From Molossus alvarezi (lineage: Eukaryota; Chordata; Mammalia; Chiroptera; Molossidae): 64,000 nucleotides of DNA. Positions 44,966 to 56,389 of this stretch are shown here, in pieces. The number at the start of each line of letters is the position of its first letter. Position 1 is the stretch's first letter. The stretch covers positions 93,052,591 through 93,116,590 of the forward strand of contig CM073890.1 in the NCBI GenBank assembly GCA_037176705.1. The letters run 5' to 3'. The notes under the pieces were generated by a model. The model was not told the origin of the DNA and did no database searches. It saw nothing but the letters and a program-made list of their open reading frames with translations. The position numbers were made by a program, and so were the translations under genes.

Positions 44966-45935
44966 CCTGTATGTAGGTACAGAGCATAACAGAAACTCTT
45001 AGAACCATGCCTGTCTGGTACACAGATGTTGCAATCATCATCATCAGAGTCCAGACACCAAGTCTCACTTTATTGGGAGTTCACAACAGCACTTTATGAA
45101 GAGAGAATCTAAAAGGAATGGCAATAAAAAAAAAAAATTTTTAAAGTGAGAGAGACTTCTTACTCTCAGAACACAATAACTCTTCTCCCCACCCTCCTAA
45201 ACCCCTTTCACTTTCTACTTTTCCCTCCGGCTATGCGGCACATGCTTCCATTCAAGACTGAAACATCCAGAGAGCAGTGTCTGTGACTGACTCCCTGTGC
45301 CTCGCGTTGCTGAATGAGGTTCCCTTTCATCCCTTACCACCACCCCAGGTCCTGTACCCACATAGAGCTAATCCCTCCCGAGTGGACGATCTTCTCTCTG
45401 CTCCCTGTTCGACTTCAAATGGTCATCCCATCTCTTACTTGAGCTACTTTCATAACCCAAATCCCTCTAACCTACCTTGTCAGTGGCAGGATAGCTCAGG
45501 CAGAAAGAAACCTTCCGTCCCCAGAATCTCTGCTCCATCTAAAACACTCTACTAGCTCATTCCCAGCACACATCTTTGCTCCACACTGACATGTGCCCCC
45601 ACAGAAGGAACAGCCTCAGTTTACTGTCACACAGGGGCACTACTGGCTTTTTGAATGAGACAGTTCTTCATAGTGTCAAGCAACCTTGGCCTTGACCATT
45701 AAATTTGAGTAGCACTCCAGTGCTTGTGACAATCAAAACCGACTACTTATTTCCAGAGTTGGGGGATGTGAGGCTACATGAGTGGGGCAGTTCTCATTAA
45801 GTTTTATTTTTCAGTTGAATTTTACTACCATATTTCCCTCTCAATACACTACACTTCATAGTGCCTAATTTAGCAATAGGTATCAATAATTATAAATAAA
45901 GCTAATACCCAAGAATATGCAGTAATTTTTAAGAC
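44966..45935. other. unique DNA, no convincing gene
   Basis: An A-run is at 45126-45139. The 92-codon frame at 45277-45555 has no domain. Confidence 0.4.
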
Positions 45936-45939
45936 ACAA

Positions 45940-46045
45940 TGTTTCTAAGGAGTACAATGCACTCCAGCACTGTGATCTCGGGCAGATTGCCCCGCCTCTC
46001 TCTGCATCAGTTTCCTCAGAAGCAAAATGGAGACAAAAGGGTACT
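45940..46045 (+). repeat. MIR SINE fragment
   Basis: 'ctgtgatctcgggcagattg', 'ctctctgcatcagtttcctc' and 'agaagcaaaatggagac' follow the MIR core. Confidence 0.6.
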
Positions 46046-46084
46046 CAAGGGCAGACAATTCTTGTTCCCTTTCCTTAGTGTAGA

Positions 46085-46480
46085 ATTGTTCTATGAAGTG
46101 CCTCTCTGGCCAGGAAATATATTTTCTTCATCCCCTTTACATGTAGGTGGGGCTAGGTGGTTAGTTCAATAAAAGGTAAGCAGAAGTGATGTGCGTTGCT
46201 TTCTGTTAATGTGGTTTGGAAACAGGTGCATCTTCTGTACCTGTTTTCTCACTTGCCAGCTAGGTGTCAGTGTCCAGAACATTCTAGGAAGCCACACATT
46301 GGAAATGAAGGAGCAACAATGTGGAAAGAACCTGGGACCTCTGGATCTCTATTTGGAAGAGAAATGCCTGCTAACCAGAAATACTCATACTGAATTTAAA
46401 TAGATAAGAAATCTATTGTGTTTGAGCCATTGTATATTTTGGAGTTTGTTAGAGCAGGTAGCATTGCCTTAACTAATATA
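46085..46480 (+). mobile_element. MLT1-type LTR (ERVL-MaLR) relic
   Basis: 'taagcagaagtgatgtgcgt', 'gtggaaagaacctgggacct', 'ctattgtgtttgagccattg' and 'ttagagcaggtagcattgcc' follow the order of MLT1-type LTRs. Non-coding. Confidence 0.55.
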
Positions 46481-46514
46481 ATTATTTACCTCTTGTGATA
46501 AATTAAATAATGAA

Positions 46515-46612
46515 AAGCACCAAAGAATGATCTTAGTACATAATAAACATTCAACAAATGCTAGTAATTATTATTATCATTATTATTTATTACTATTATT
46601 ATTATTATTATC
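46515..46612 (+). repeat. MIR 3' end plus (ATT)n microsatellite
   Basis: 'gtacataataaacattcaac' followed by 'aaatgctagtaattattatt' is a MIR 3' end running into an ATT-rich simple repeat (about 46568-46612). Confidence 0.65.
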
Positions 46613-47514
46613 TCAATATATTTTTATAGGGATCAAAGTCTCTTCCATTGTTTGGTGAAAATTAAGTGTGTAGGATGATTTTGGATGCCCTGTTTTACCT
46701 GGGAATCAGGGGTTTCCTGAGATGTAGAACTTCTAATGTAAAAACTGGGGATGAGTTGACCACCCTATCTAGGCCCTCTAATTGTTTCCACCTCACCTTC
46801 CCCTCATGGGTTTATGGGTGGGAAAGATATGTTTTCTGTGCAGAATATAAGGTTTTGTATCCTGGTTTGGTAAAGGCCCCTGATTTCACTTGAATAAAAA
46901 TATTCATGTTTCTGCTATTATGGCCATTGTGCCATCTGTGGAAGGGTCACGGATAGACAGTCGAAAGAACCACTCTCTTGACCAGGACCAGAATACATGG
47001 ACATCTCTGAATGGCTGGCAGAGATGTGGAGGCTGTTCTGATACATACGGCTGGGGCTCTGGCTGGTCTCAGGGGGCTGCATATGCTTGCCCTCTGGGTC
47101 TGCAGTGTTAGTAACTCGCAATTGGTGTAAACCCTGAGAGTACACTTAATAGAATAAAACCAAAAACCAATACTTTATATGGGCCCAACTGTATGTGCCT
47201 CTCCTATTGCATTTGCTTTTATTTTTGTTTGAATTTCATACTTTGCCAATTTCTTTTGTGAATTTCATCTGATCTTGGTGTACTGAAACAGACAAGGGGT
47301 TTTGCTTATACTTGGACTAGCATTTTAAATCCTTGGGGCATCTTATGGCCAAAAGACAATAATAATCTACATAAAGGAATTCTGATGGGAAGGTAAAACA
47401 CCTTGGGATAGGTCAGAACTTCTTGGCCACCCACCTCCTCACATCTTCCAGGTCTAAACCTTGATGAGGTTCGAATTTTGTTTTAATAAGGATATTAATC
47501 CCTTATCCCTTACT
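46613..47514. other. unique DNA, no convincing gene
   Basis: Frames at 46890-47145 on both strands lack domains and splice borders. Confidence 0.4.
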
Positions 47515-48180
47515 GCTTAAGAGCATGGACTGTGGAACCAGATTGCATAAATTCTGACTTAGTCAGCTTGGGCTGCCATGAAATACTGCGGATTGGATGG
47601 CTTAATCAACAGAAGTTTATTTCTCACAGTTCTGGAGGTTGGGAAGTCCAGACCAGGTTTCTAACAGTGTTTGGTTTCTGGTGGGCGCTCACTTCTTTGC
47701 TTGCATATGGCTACCTTCTCACTATGGCTTCACATAGTCTTCCTCTGTGGTGAGTGCAGAGAGAGAGAGAGAGAGAGACAAAGAGGGAGGGAGGGAGGGA
47801 CAGGGAGACAGAGAGAACAGGATCTCTTTTGTCTCTTCTTTTAAGGGCACTAATCCCACCATGAGGGTCCTACCCTCATGACCTTATCTAAACCTAATTA
47901 TCTCCCAAAGGCCCCATCTCCAACTATCACAACATTGGGGGTTAGGGCTCTACCACAGGATTCTGGAGAGACACAAGCATTCAACTCATAACAAAATCAG
48001 TTCTGGTTCTGCCACTTACAAGCTAAGTGATCTTGGATGAGTTACTTAAGTTCTCTCTACCTCATTTTCCTCATGTATAAAATAGAGATAATTTAAAAAA
48101 CAACCTCATAAAGTTATTGCAAGGATTAAATGATTTAATAGATGTAAAGTGCTTAGAAAAGTGTTAGTTATTGTTAACAT
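47515..48180 (+). repeat. MIR SINE split by an MLT1 LTR
   Basis: The left part (gcttaagagcatggactgtg, gaaccagattgcataaattc) is the MIR head to about 47556. The right part (ggttctgccacttacaagct, ctcattttcctcatgtataa, aaagtgcttagaaaagtgtt) resumes at about 47996. Confidence 0.85.
47557..47995 (-). mobile_element. MLT1 LTR (ERVL-MaLR), solo, nested in a MIR
   Basis: Full-length antisense LTR: 'ttagtcagcttgggctgcca', 'cagaagtttatttctcacag', 'ttctggaggttgggaagtcc', 'gggcactaatcccaccatga', 'caaaggccccatctccaact'. A (GA)n tract at 47757-47785 is a later expansion. No internal retroviral genes are present. Confidence 0.85.
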
Positions 48181-48489
48181 TATTTCCCAAAAGAATGCTT
48201 TATACTTTCAATATGAGAATATTTTATTCGTCTTGCAATATCCTTTATTCACGTCTACTTCAATGTCTTTGTTCAGGTCGGTTGTGTTCCCTCGAATGCC
48301 CTCTGTTCTTGTAATCATTATTCAAGTGTCTGCTAAAGTTTTATTTCTTCTATGTAGCATTCTCTGAGCCAGACCTTCCTCTTCTTGGAGCTCCTATAGT
48401 TCTTATGGTCAGTATCCCGTTTTGGTAGTTATTATATATAGTACATCACTCATTTCTTAATTGTTTGATGTATGCAGACTAACTTTATT
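48181..48489. other. unique AT-rich DNA, no gene seen
   Basis: No repeat recognised. The 72-codon frame here has no domain. Confidence 0.4.
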
Positions 48490-48580
48490 AAAAAATGAGC
48501 ACCCACTATATATCAGGCACTAGGGAAACATTAGTGAACATAGCATTGTCCGTGCCCCTAAGTTCCTTACAACAATAGAA
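48490..48580 (-). repeat. L2 LINE 3' end
   Basis: 'gagcacccactatatatcag', 'gcactagggaaacattagtg' and 'ccctaagttccttac' follow the antisense L2 end. Confidence 0.7.
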
Positions 48581-49899
48581 AATTCTATTCCTCAAAACTC
48601 TCCAGGGTCTTCCATGCTGATCAGCCCAGAGCCAAGCATAAGGTGAACATTTAAAAATGTACCTATAACAGTACACCCAGGGATGTATTTGCAAAACAAG
48701 GAATCACCACCCCACAAAACCAATTTGTACAGCGTTCACCCATTATTGTACCTGAGAATTGTACAATAACCGAAATAACCCCAAGTGGAAACCTCGTCAT
48801 TACAACTGCACCAGGGATTTAAAAAGGGCAGTTTCTCAGCAGGTCTAGGGACTCTCAATCAATGTGAATATCATAGTTAATCATGTGTTTCCTTCCCCAG
48901 AAGAATGTGTCACCATTTGTCTCTTCTCTGCAAAGATATCCAGGGCATTAAATCACAAAGGAGAGAAAAGACAAGAGAAGGATGGATTTAGGATTGCTTA
49001 GTAATTGCCTTAGGACTTGCACATAGAATATACAAGATGAAAGAAAGTGAAGACACAATCACTTTTAATAGTCCCTTGGAAAAACTCCATCCCCAAATGT
49101 CCTTCATTCTTGTTGCTATTTGTTGAAGGTTTGCAAAGCTGACTAAGAGTGTTTTATGCTAATTGGCTTTATCTGACATCCCTTTATCATTTGAAATTAA
49201 TAGACAGCCTAGTAGATACAAGGTTAATGGAATATCTTCTCCACCTCAGATTTGCAACTTGGCGTTTTCCCCAAAACACTACTTTCATCTTTATATAAGC
49301 AGTAGTGTCTATAAAGTCTTCTAAGAAAGGCATGCTGTCTAATCCCATCAACCCACTTGTGAGCCATTCCAGAGGGAAATTGTAGAAGCTGTTCTGCTCT
49401 TGGCATGCTCCTAAATGCCCAACAGATTTGACATCCTTTTAGCATGGTGGGGAGAGAGGAGCCTGAGGTGCCAAGCACCAAGCAACAGCTGGCCCCACAG
49501 CAAAGCCTCTTCATTAACTCTTTGGAGTGATGCCACCCGAGAGAAGAAAAACTTAATGTGAAGTAAAACCAAACTCCACCCGAGGTGCAGAGATGGTAGA
49601 GGTTGTTTCCCTTTCTAGGAACACAAGCTGAGCGGACACTTGCAAAGGAAGGATGGAAATGTTGTAAGACTGGAAAGAGTCTTGGCCAGAGGAAGGCTTC
49701 TCTGAGTATGTGAGGGGCGAGAGGAGAGGAGAGGAGAGAACGTAGATAGGGTAGACTGTTTGACCTTTAAGGGAAAGAGTCAAGAGAACCAGCAGGTTGA
49801 TTTCTGTTTGTCCAGCTCAGGTCACTGAAAAGACAGGAGAATTGAGGGAGGCAGATTGAATGAGAGCCATCATGGTAATTCCATATACTCTAGGCTCCA
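48581..49899. other. unique DNA, no convincing gene
   Basis: The minus-strand frame at 49224-49514 is Cys-rich at its start but has no recognisable domain or splice pair. A short GGAGA tandem lies at 49720-49737. Confidence 0.4.
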
Positions 49900-50150
49900 A
49901 GAGCTCCAAAGTCTTAAATGGTATTATTCCAGTACTTAAGACATTCACAAGATATAAAGAATCAAACAGAGCAAAACAAAACTCAATACACGGTGTATAT
50001 ATCCACCTTCCATTCCCACCCCCCCCGCATCCCACCCCAAAACTAGTCACTATCCTGAATTCGTTTACCACTGCATGCTTTTCTATGCTTTTGTTACATG
50101 CCAATTGCTTTGCATGTTTTTGAACCTTATTTACATCTGTATCAGATATA
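49900..50150 (-). mobile_element. old L1M 3'-UTR fragment, antisense
   Basis: 'ccaaaactagtcactatcct', 'gaattcgtttaccactgcat', 'gcttttctatgcttttgtta' and 'tttgcatgtttttgaacct' parallel antisense L1M/HAL1-type 3' regions. Confidence 0.5.
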
Positions 50151-50159
50151 AATAGATGT

Positions 50160-50560
50160 AACAGGAAAAAAAAAATAGAAGCAGCTTAAACAAAATAAAA
50201 TGTATTCCTCTATCACATAAAAGAAATGGAAGTAGGCCAATCTAGGGGCTGAAACATTCCCAAGAATGTTTCATCCTAGCTCATGGCCTCCATTTCCAAT
50301 GTCACCTAAAGTTTGTTGCTTGAGTGTCATCCATTATGTTCACACTGCTGGCTGGAAGAAAGGGAAAGGCAGAAGGGGACAAAAGATTGATTAGTAGCTG
50401 CGCAGAACACTTTTAAGAGGTTTCTGGAGTCCTACTCATCACTTCCACTTACAACTCATTGGGCAGAACTAAATCGTATGACCACACAAAGGTGCAAGGT
50501 TCCCTTTATTCTGGGAAGCAATTTGCTGAGTAATATAGGTGTTCTATTACAAAGAAGAAA
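50160..50560 (-). mobile_element. ancient interspersed repeat, class not resolved
   Basis: 'agcttaaacaaaataaaatg', 'ctgctggctggaagaaaggg', 'cttttaagaggtttctggag' and 'acttacaactcattgggcag' follow a familiar antisense mammalian repeat. I cannot decide between LTR and L1M. Confidence 0.45.
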
Positions 50561-50879
50561 GTAAACGGCTTAAGCCACTGTAGTCTCTGCAAAGATTCAT
50601 GATTTATATATGTTTCATTTTGCTTAATTTCATTTCTGAGATTCATCCAGGTTAACAGTTATACCTCTGGTTCATTAATTTCACTACTATTTCCTTGCTC
50701 GCTCTCCCTGAATCTTCAGTTCAGTGATCAATCCTGAACACAAGTGGTAACAGTAAGTCTTCTACTCTCATTTCTGATTTCAAAGACAACTTTTGTAGCA
50801 TTTCAGAGCATTTGAAGTTTGCTATTAGTTTTCATAAGTTTCTGTATTCAGCCGCTTTATTTCCTCTCAGCACAAATAT

Positions 50880-51300
50880 GTATTTAATATTTGCAACAGG
50901 AAAGGCGCTGGGTGCTATGGAGTAGATAAAGGTGCACCAGATGTGATTCCTGCCTCAGAAACTGCCTCAAGCCCTGGCCGGTTTGGTTCAGCGGTTGGAG
51001 CGTCAGCCTGCGGTCCTGAGAGACCCGGGTTCAGTTCCCGCTGGGGGCGCGTGCCTCAGTTGCAGTTTGTCCCCTGCCCTGGTCGGTTGTGCGGGTGGCG
51101 GCCACTCCATGTGTTCCTTTCGCGTCGATGTTTCTCTCTCTCTCTGTTCCTCTCTCTCCCTCCCACTCTACCTGAACAAGGGATGGAAAAATGTCCTCGG
51201 GTGAGGAAAAAAAAAAAAAAGAAACTGCTTCAAGATCTTAGAGAGATGAAATACATACAAATAACTGTAATACACAACAGATTGGACGGTGACAAATGAA
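50880..51300 (-). repeat. L2 LINE 3' end split by a VES SINE
   Basis: 'aaaggcgctgggtgctatgg' and 'atgtgattcctgcctcagaa' lie left of the SINE. 'cttagagagatgaaatacat' and 'acaaataactgtaatacaca' continue right of it, as in L2. Confidence 0.55.
50971..51220 (+). mobile_element. VES SINE, young-looking copy
   Basis: Complete: gccctggccggtttggttca, 'gggggcgcgtgcctcagttg', (TC)n, 'tgtcctcgggtgagga', A14. The duplication gaaactgcctcaa (50958-50970) / gaaactgcttcaa (51221-51233) has one mismatch. Confidence 0.93.
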
Positions 51301-51344
51301 AGACACAAATCCAGAGTTTAGATGTTGCATCATTTCTTTGAAGG

Positions 51345-51415
51345 ATTCAACTCAGTAGATATTAAGTACCTACTCTGTGCAAGGATTAGGGAAGGCAGGA
51401 TAAGAGGTTGTTTGA
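51345..51415 (-). repeat. L2 LINE 3' end
   Basis: 'aactcagtagatattaagta' and 'cctactctgtgcaaggatta' follow the antisense L2 end. Confidence 0.6.
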
Positions 51416-51419
51416 ATCT

Positions 51420-52545
51420 CAGAAATGTTTCTAAAAATTGAATGAATAAACTCTTAGGTTAGTAGTAGTATGTTTGTGTTTAGTACTTTGATTATTAATC
51501 ACTTAGCTCTAAAACCCCCAAGGTTTTAAGAAGAGGGAAAGGCCAATTTCACCCCCATGATAGAGCTAAACCCTAAAATGTACAGTACAAGAAAAGGGAT
51601 ATTTTGTATGTCAGTATTATGGAAAATAATGTTTCAGCTACGAAGAGCCACTGTAGACATAAATTTAAGATGTAAGAATTGTAATGCTATCTTTACAGAC
51701 ATGGGGACCCCAAAAATACTGCCCATAAATAATTGCTTTTAGTGCCTTTAGAACTTGATATTTTTTTTTTTCATAATTTTGTAGTTAAATCAATTTAGTA
51801 AGCTGCAAGGAAAAAATAATCATCCTCTAGGGCTTGTATAAAACCATTTTTGGTATGTTTTTCTCATTATGAGTAATTACAGGTAAAACTTGATTGTGCT
51901 CTCTTCTCTCATTAAAACAAGTAAACATACACTTTCCTAAATCATTGTGCTTGGCCACGTTACATATATATTACCCCACAGGAAAAATAAAAAGACTTCC
52001 AACATTTTCCTATACAAAACATCTATCAATCTTATTATTGTTAATATTTTGGAGCTAAAATCTTGTCTGGTTCAGTTGTGTGGGAAAAGTGAGAAAAAGC
52101 AGAACCTGTTTCTCTGGGCTAAAGTGTAATAATACTAGAGAAAAAAACAAAACAAAAGAGTGATGGAATGATCAACAGTTTCCCATGGCTCCGAGATGAA
52201 CAGAGATGTCTGAGAAGTGTCCATTCCACTGGGTCAGCAGGAAGTCACTGGTCACCTTACTGAGACCACTTCTGGTGAAGTGATGGGACAAAGAAGGAGC
52301 CCTTCGTGTGAAAGATGAAGGAGACGGTGAATACAGACAACTCTTTCCAGCCGCGAGTCAGCTGCTGTATCCCAGAAATCAGTGGTTCCCTAGTACCAGT
52401 TGTTGATCCCATACAGATGCATAAAAGAATTTTCACTGCTCCAAATCAAAATGAGAAAGGTATGGATTTGTAGGAAGTTGTTCATGAAACTACATTCGTT
52501 CAGTTTAAAGAACTGGCTCTTACTCTGAAATAATGATCCCCCATC
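51420..52545. other. unique AT-rich DNA, no gene seen
   Basis: No repeat recognised and no supportable exon. Confidence 0.4.
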
Positions 52546-52548
52546 TCT

Positions 52549-52612
52549 TGGAGGAGGTGGGGTGGGAGTGGAGGGGGAGGGAGGAGAGGGGAGGGAGGAG
52601 AGGGGGGAAAAC
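52549..52612. repeat. G-rich polypurine tract
   Basis: Sixty-odd nearly pure purines with many GGG/GGGG runs (for example gggagggaggagaggggag). It could form G-quadruplex or triplex DNA. Confidence 0.85.
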
Positions 52613-54367
52613 ACCCTTTCCTTATGAATGATGAGGAAAGTAAAAATATTTCAGTTATGACTTTTTTTTTTGGTAAAAATGTTCTAATTTAGTAAAATTT
52701 TAATAGTTGGAGTTGTATTTTGGTTTTCTTTCATTTCTCTTGTTGCTTTGGTTTTCTACTCTCCCAGGATTCCAAAAGTCTTAGAATCGGATTTCTTTAC
52801 CCAGAAGAGAAACTGCCTTGGATAGACCATTGGCACAGCACACCCACCTGGGATACCGCACTTCCTCTCGGGCCTGTCTTCTTCTCCCCAGATCTGCGTC
52901 CTCCGCTGCCCTGCCCTGGGGAACATGCAGAGCCCCACAGGAGGGCCACCCCCTTTTCTTCGCCCAGCAGCACAGCATTACCTCTTTAGCTGTAGGCTTC
53001 TCACCACCAGCTCCAGGCTGCTCAGAACCCTGCACAGCCCCGTTGGGTATCTGCCCTATAGCAGCTCTGCCAGGTTTGGGGGGTTGTGGTGGGAAAACAA
53101 TTGTTCTATTTGGACTTGTTCAGTTTGACATGGCAAGAAGCCGCCCACATGGCATGGTTGGGGAGACACGTAGGTATGAGTCAGGGCTTCCGAGGAGGGG
53201 TCTGGAGAGAGAAGTTTGAAAGTCATCTCCCTCCAAATGGTCATCAAAGTGACGGAGATGGATGGGATTGCTTAAGAAAGAGTGTGATGGCGAAGAGAAG
53301 AGGGTCTGGGACTAAACTGGATCCCAGCACTTCGAGGTCTGGTGGGTAAGGAGGACACGGTCAGCTTTACTTTAGAGTGAGAAGTGTGTTTCCACTTCTT
53401 TACTCTCGGTGATCGCTCTGCTTGCAGAGTGGCTGGCAGGGACCAGCAGGAGCCGGCCCGTTCCTCGTTCTGCTGCCTCCTAAGGTGCGTGTAAGTCTCC
53501 TCTGGTCACAGTGTCCTCCGCTACACAGAATGGCCCTGTGGTAGCAGCCACTACCTTCCTTACAAGCTTTGGTGAGAAGTGTCAAGATGAAATTAAACTC
53601 AGGTATAAAGATTTACATTCAAATGCCGGCCTTTTCCTCGGTCTTTAAGAATAGTCCAGACGTTGTACTTTAGGCCTTTAGAAATACTAATAATGCAAAC
53701 GGAATCAAAATCATCATTCATATTATTAACAAGCCATTTTTGAGTAATGTTTTGAGTAAGTGCCTAATAAAGTTTAAGAAATAAAAGTAACTCATGTTTA
53801 TTAAAGAGGAATTACTAGGTCTCCATTCATAAGCTTCAATATCCTGCTTAATGGATTCCATACAACATAACACAGAAATCCAGTGAATGAATTATGGAGA
53901 AACAGTCCACAAAAATTATATGGTTTCCTCTTTTACTGTTGGTCCCCCTTCATGAAACAACAATGAGGAGTGTAGCTTGAATAAAGCCATTTCTTGTAAC
54001 AGAATGAACGCATTAGGGTGACACTGGTTGTATTTTAGCGGATTGGCAAGAACATCAAAAGCTTTATGGTTAGAATGTGCCCCCTTGTGGAAGATGTGTG
54101 TAAGACAGGGTGCAGAGGAACCAATATTGAGCTGGATCCTGTGGGAGAACCAAGGGTGAGGCAATGAATAAAAAGCTTGTTGACCACATTTTGCAAAGAG
54201 CTGTGTAAGGAAGCAGGCACTTCATCAAAGAAGGAAATGAGTGTAGCAGGGTGGAAAGGAGAGCCTGGGGCAATTAAGCTTGCAGTCTTAGGTTCTAGAA
54301 AACTTGAATCATTTATGATGAATTATATATGAAAAAGCCACCGAATAAATTGTAAAGTGGTAAAGAA
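52613..54367. other. unique DNA, no convincing gene
   Basis: GC rises at 52850-53560, where several overlapping frames occur on both strands. None has a domain or matched splice pair. Confidence 0.4.
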
Positions 54368-54595
54368 GCGTGTTGTCTCTGAACTCAGACTGCCTGGGTG
54401 CAGATCTCGGCTCTGTTAGTAGCTGTGGGACGTTAGAGAGTCATTTTGTTGTTCTCTAAGCTTCTGTCACCGCATCTGTGAAACAGAATAAAAACAGTGC
54501 TCTATGAGATGTTGGCTGTATTTGCAGAGAAGGGTTGTTGTGAGAAGCAAATGCAATAATGTATAGACAGTATTTTCAGGACAGTGACTGCGATG
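54368..54595 (+). repeat. MIR SINE, near full length
   Basis: 'ctcagactgcctgggtgcag', 'atctcggctctgttagtagc', 'cttctgtcaccgcatctgtg' and 'gttgttgtgagaagcaaatg' follow MIR from head to 3' end. Confidence 0.85.
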
Positions 54596-56389
54596 CTAAA
54601 ATAGCTATCACTGTTGCCTGCCAGTGTGTGCATGCAAAACCAGGGAGAGACATTTGCATGTCTATTTTTAAAACTGGCTTCCAGGTGCAGACAATCACTG
54701 CAGACTTTGGAGGCACTATGACTCAGTGAGACTTGTGAGGTTGAAGATTGTTTAACTTTTCTGCCAGAGACACCAGAGATGGTCAATCAGCTCCTACTTG
54801 CTCATCTGCCATGTGTGCTACCAAAGGTGTCCAGATACAAATGAGCAGTGTGGCCAGCTTGTTTCCACTGCAGTTGAGGCGAGGTCGGTCGGGGCTGGTT
54901 GGGTGGGTGGTGTTAGGAAGGGATCAATGTTCTATGAATGACAGGTGGCGGCAGAAACGGGAAATCCAGCGCGGCCTCAGGAAGAGCACGGTTGACTGGA
55001 GCCCAGAGAGCTACACTCTAGGACACAGGAGAACATTCTCGGGGCAGTAACCATTTCCACTCGAGCAGTGATGTGGTGCCAGTGGACAAACAGAAGAACA
55101 GCAGTGTAATTATAGGAAGTTTCCTGAAAGTTGTTTTAAACAAACCAGAAAAAATTGTCTTTTAATTCCCTCAAATGTGCTGCCAAAAATTCAAGTGTTT
55201 GAAAATGTCAAGAAGCACTAAGAATCTCAAGCTGGAACGAGGGAGGGTGGGCAGTGTGGGCTGCAGGCTGTCCTTCAGAAGGGGCCTCAGGGACACCTGC
55301 TGAGCGACACCCACCCATCTCTCACCTTCAGTGAGGGAGCCCACGATCTGGATTATTAACTGCAACTTTTGTGAAATAGTTATCAGAAGGGAATTCCATT
55401 TTAATTAACTAACATTTGGAAGTTACCTGCCTTTTTCCTCTCTTTAATCACTGTAAGGGGTAAGTGTCTCTTGTTTTCTCATATCACAAAATGATAGTTC
55501 AATATGCTTTGGAAATTAATGAATTCTAATGAATGTTATAAAAGGCGAAAGATTTATGCGATCTGAAGAGAAACCAGAGTATTCTACTGAATGTTATAAA
55601 ATGGAACAAAACCAGCTTGATGATTCTAATCATTGATACTGGGCGTCCACGACTTTCTCTGCAGCCATGCCATCCTTTTGGCTTCGTGCGGCTGGCTCCA
55701 GGGCCTGGACCATCCTTGTACTACCCCACAGCTCTCTCGAGTACCTACCATCCCTCTCCTCACTGGCTTCCTGCGATTCCCCTCTAGCCTGCTCACCTCT
55801 GAGTGACTCACATTTTCTCTTTTGTCTTTTCTTGATCTGGGCTGACAAGTGTTACTTGGGAGGAAAGTCCTCAAATAGTACTATTAGAACCCATCATGTA
55901 TTTGTACTCTCAAAATCTGATCTGAGACCTCAGGGCCTCTTGCAAATCTTTCATCCATTTCTTCTTGTTCCCTCACATTCCCCATGGTACCTGGGGCAGA
56001 CCTTTTCCTCTGCCCTCAGCTCTCTACCTCCTCACTGGCAGGACTCCCTGAGCACCCACTCTGCCCAGAAGAGTCATTTTGAAGTGGCTTGGAGTCAGAG
56101 ACATCAAGGTTGGAATATTTATTTTCAAAAAGCATGGAGCCAAGTCTAAGCCCTGAACATTGACAGGATCCAGTAAATATAGCTAAGAACTATTGTTTTC
56201 CTTCTGTTCGAACCTGTCTAGAATTACTCCCTGACTTCTTTGTTTATCTCATTTATGCCGTGTGACCAAAACCTGAAAATGAGGGAAGTGCTTTAAGATC
56301 TAACAAATGCTACTGTAGTAAACATTGGTTTTGATACCACCTGAGCCCTGAGGTACAAAATACGACAATTCCAAACAGTTATTATTCAG
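54596..56389. other. unique DNA, no convincing gene
   Basis: The 160-codon frame at 55667-56149 is overlapped by open minus-strand frames and has no domain, so I do not call it coding. Confidence 0.4.

Noticed and set aside
47757..47815. GA-rich direct repeats considered as a CRISPR-like array.
   Set aside because: Simple dinucleotide expansion inside an LTR of a mammalian genome; no spacers.
49224..49514. A 96-codon minus-strand frame starting with clustered cysteines.
   Set aside because: No recognised domain, no paired splice sites, and no known family from the pattern.
55667..56149. A 160-codon plus-strand frame with hydrophobic and serine-rich parts.
   Set aside because: Overlapped by two open minus-strand frames, no domain and no matched splice sites.
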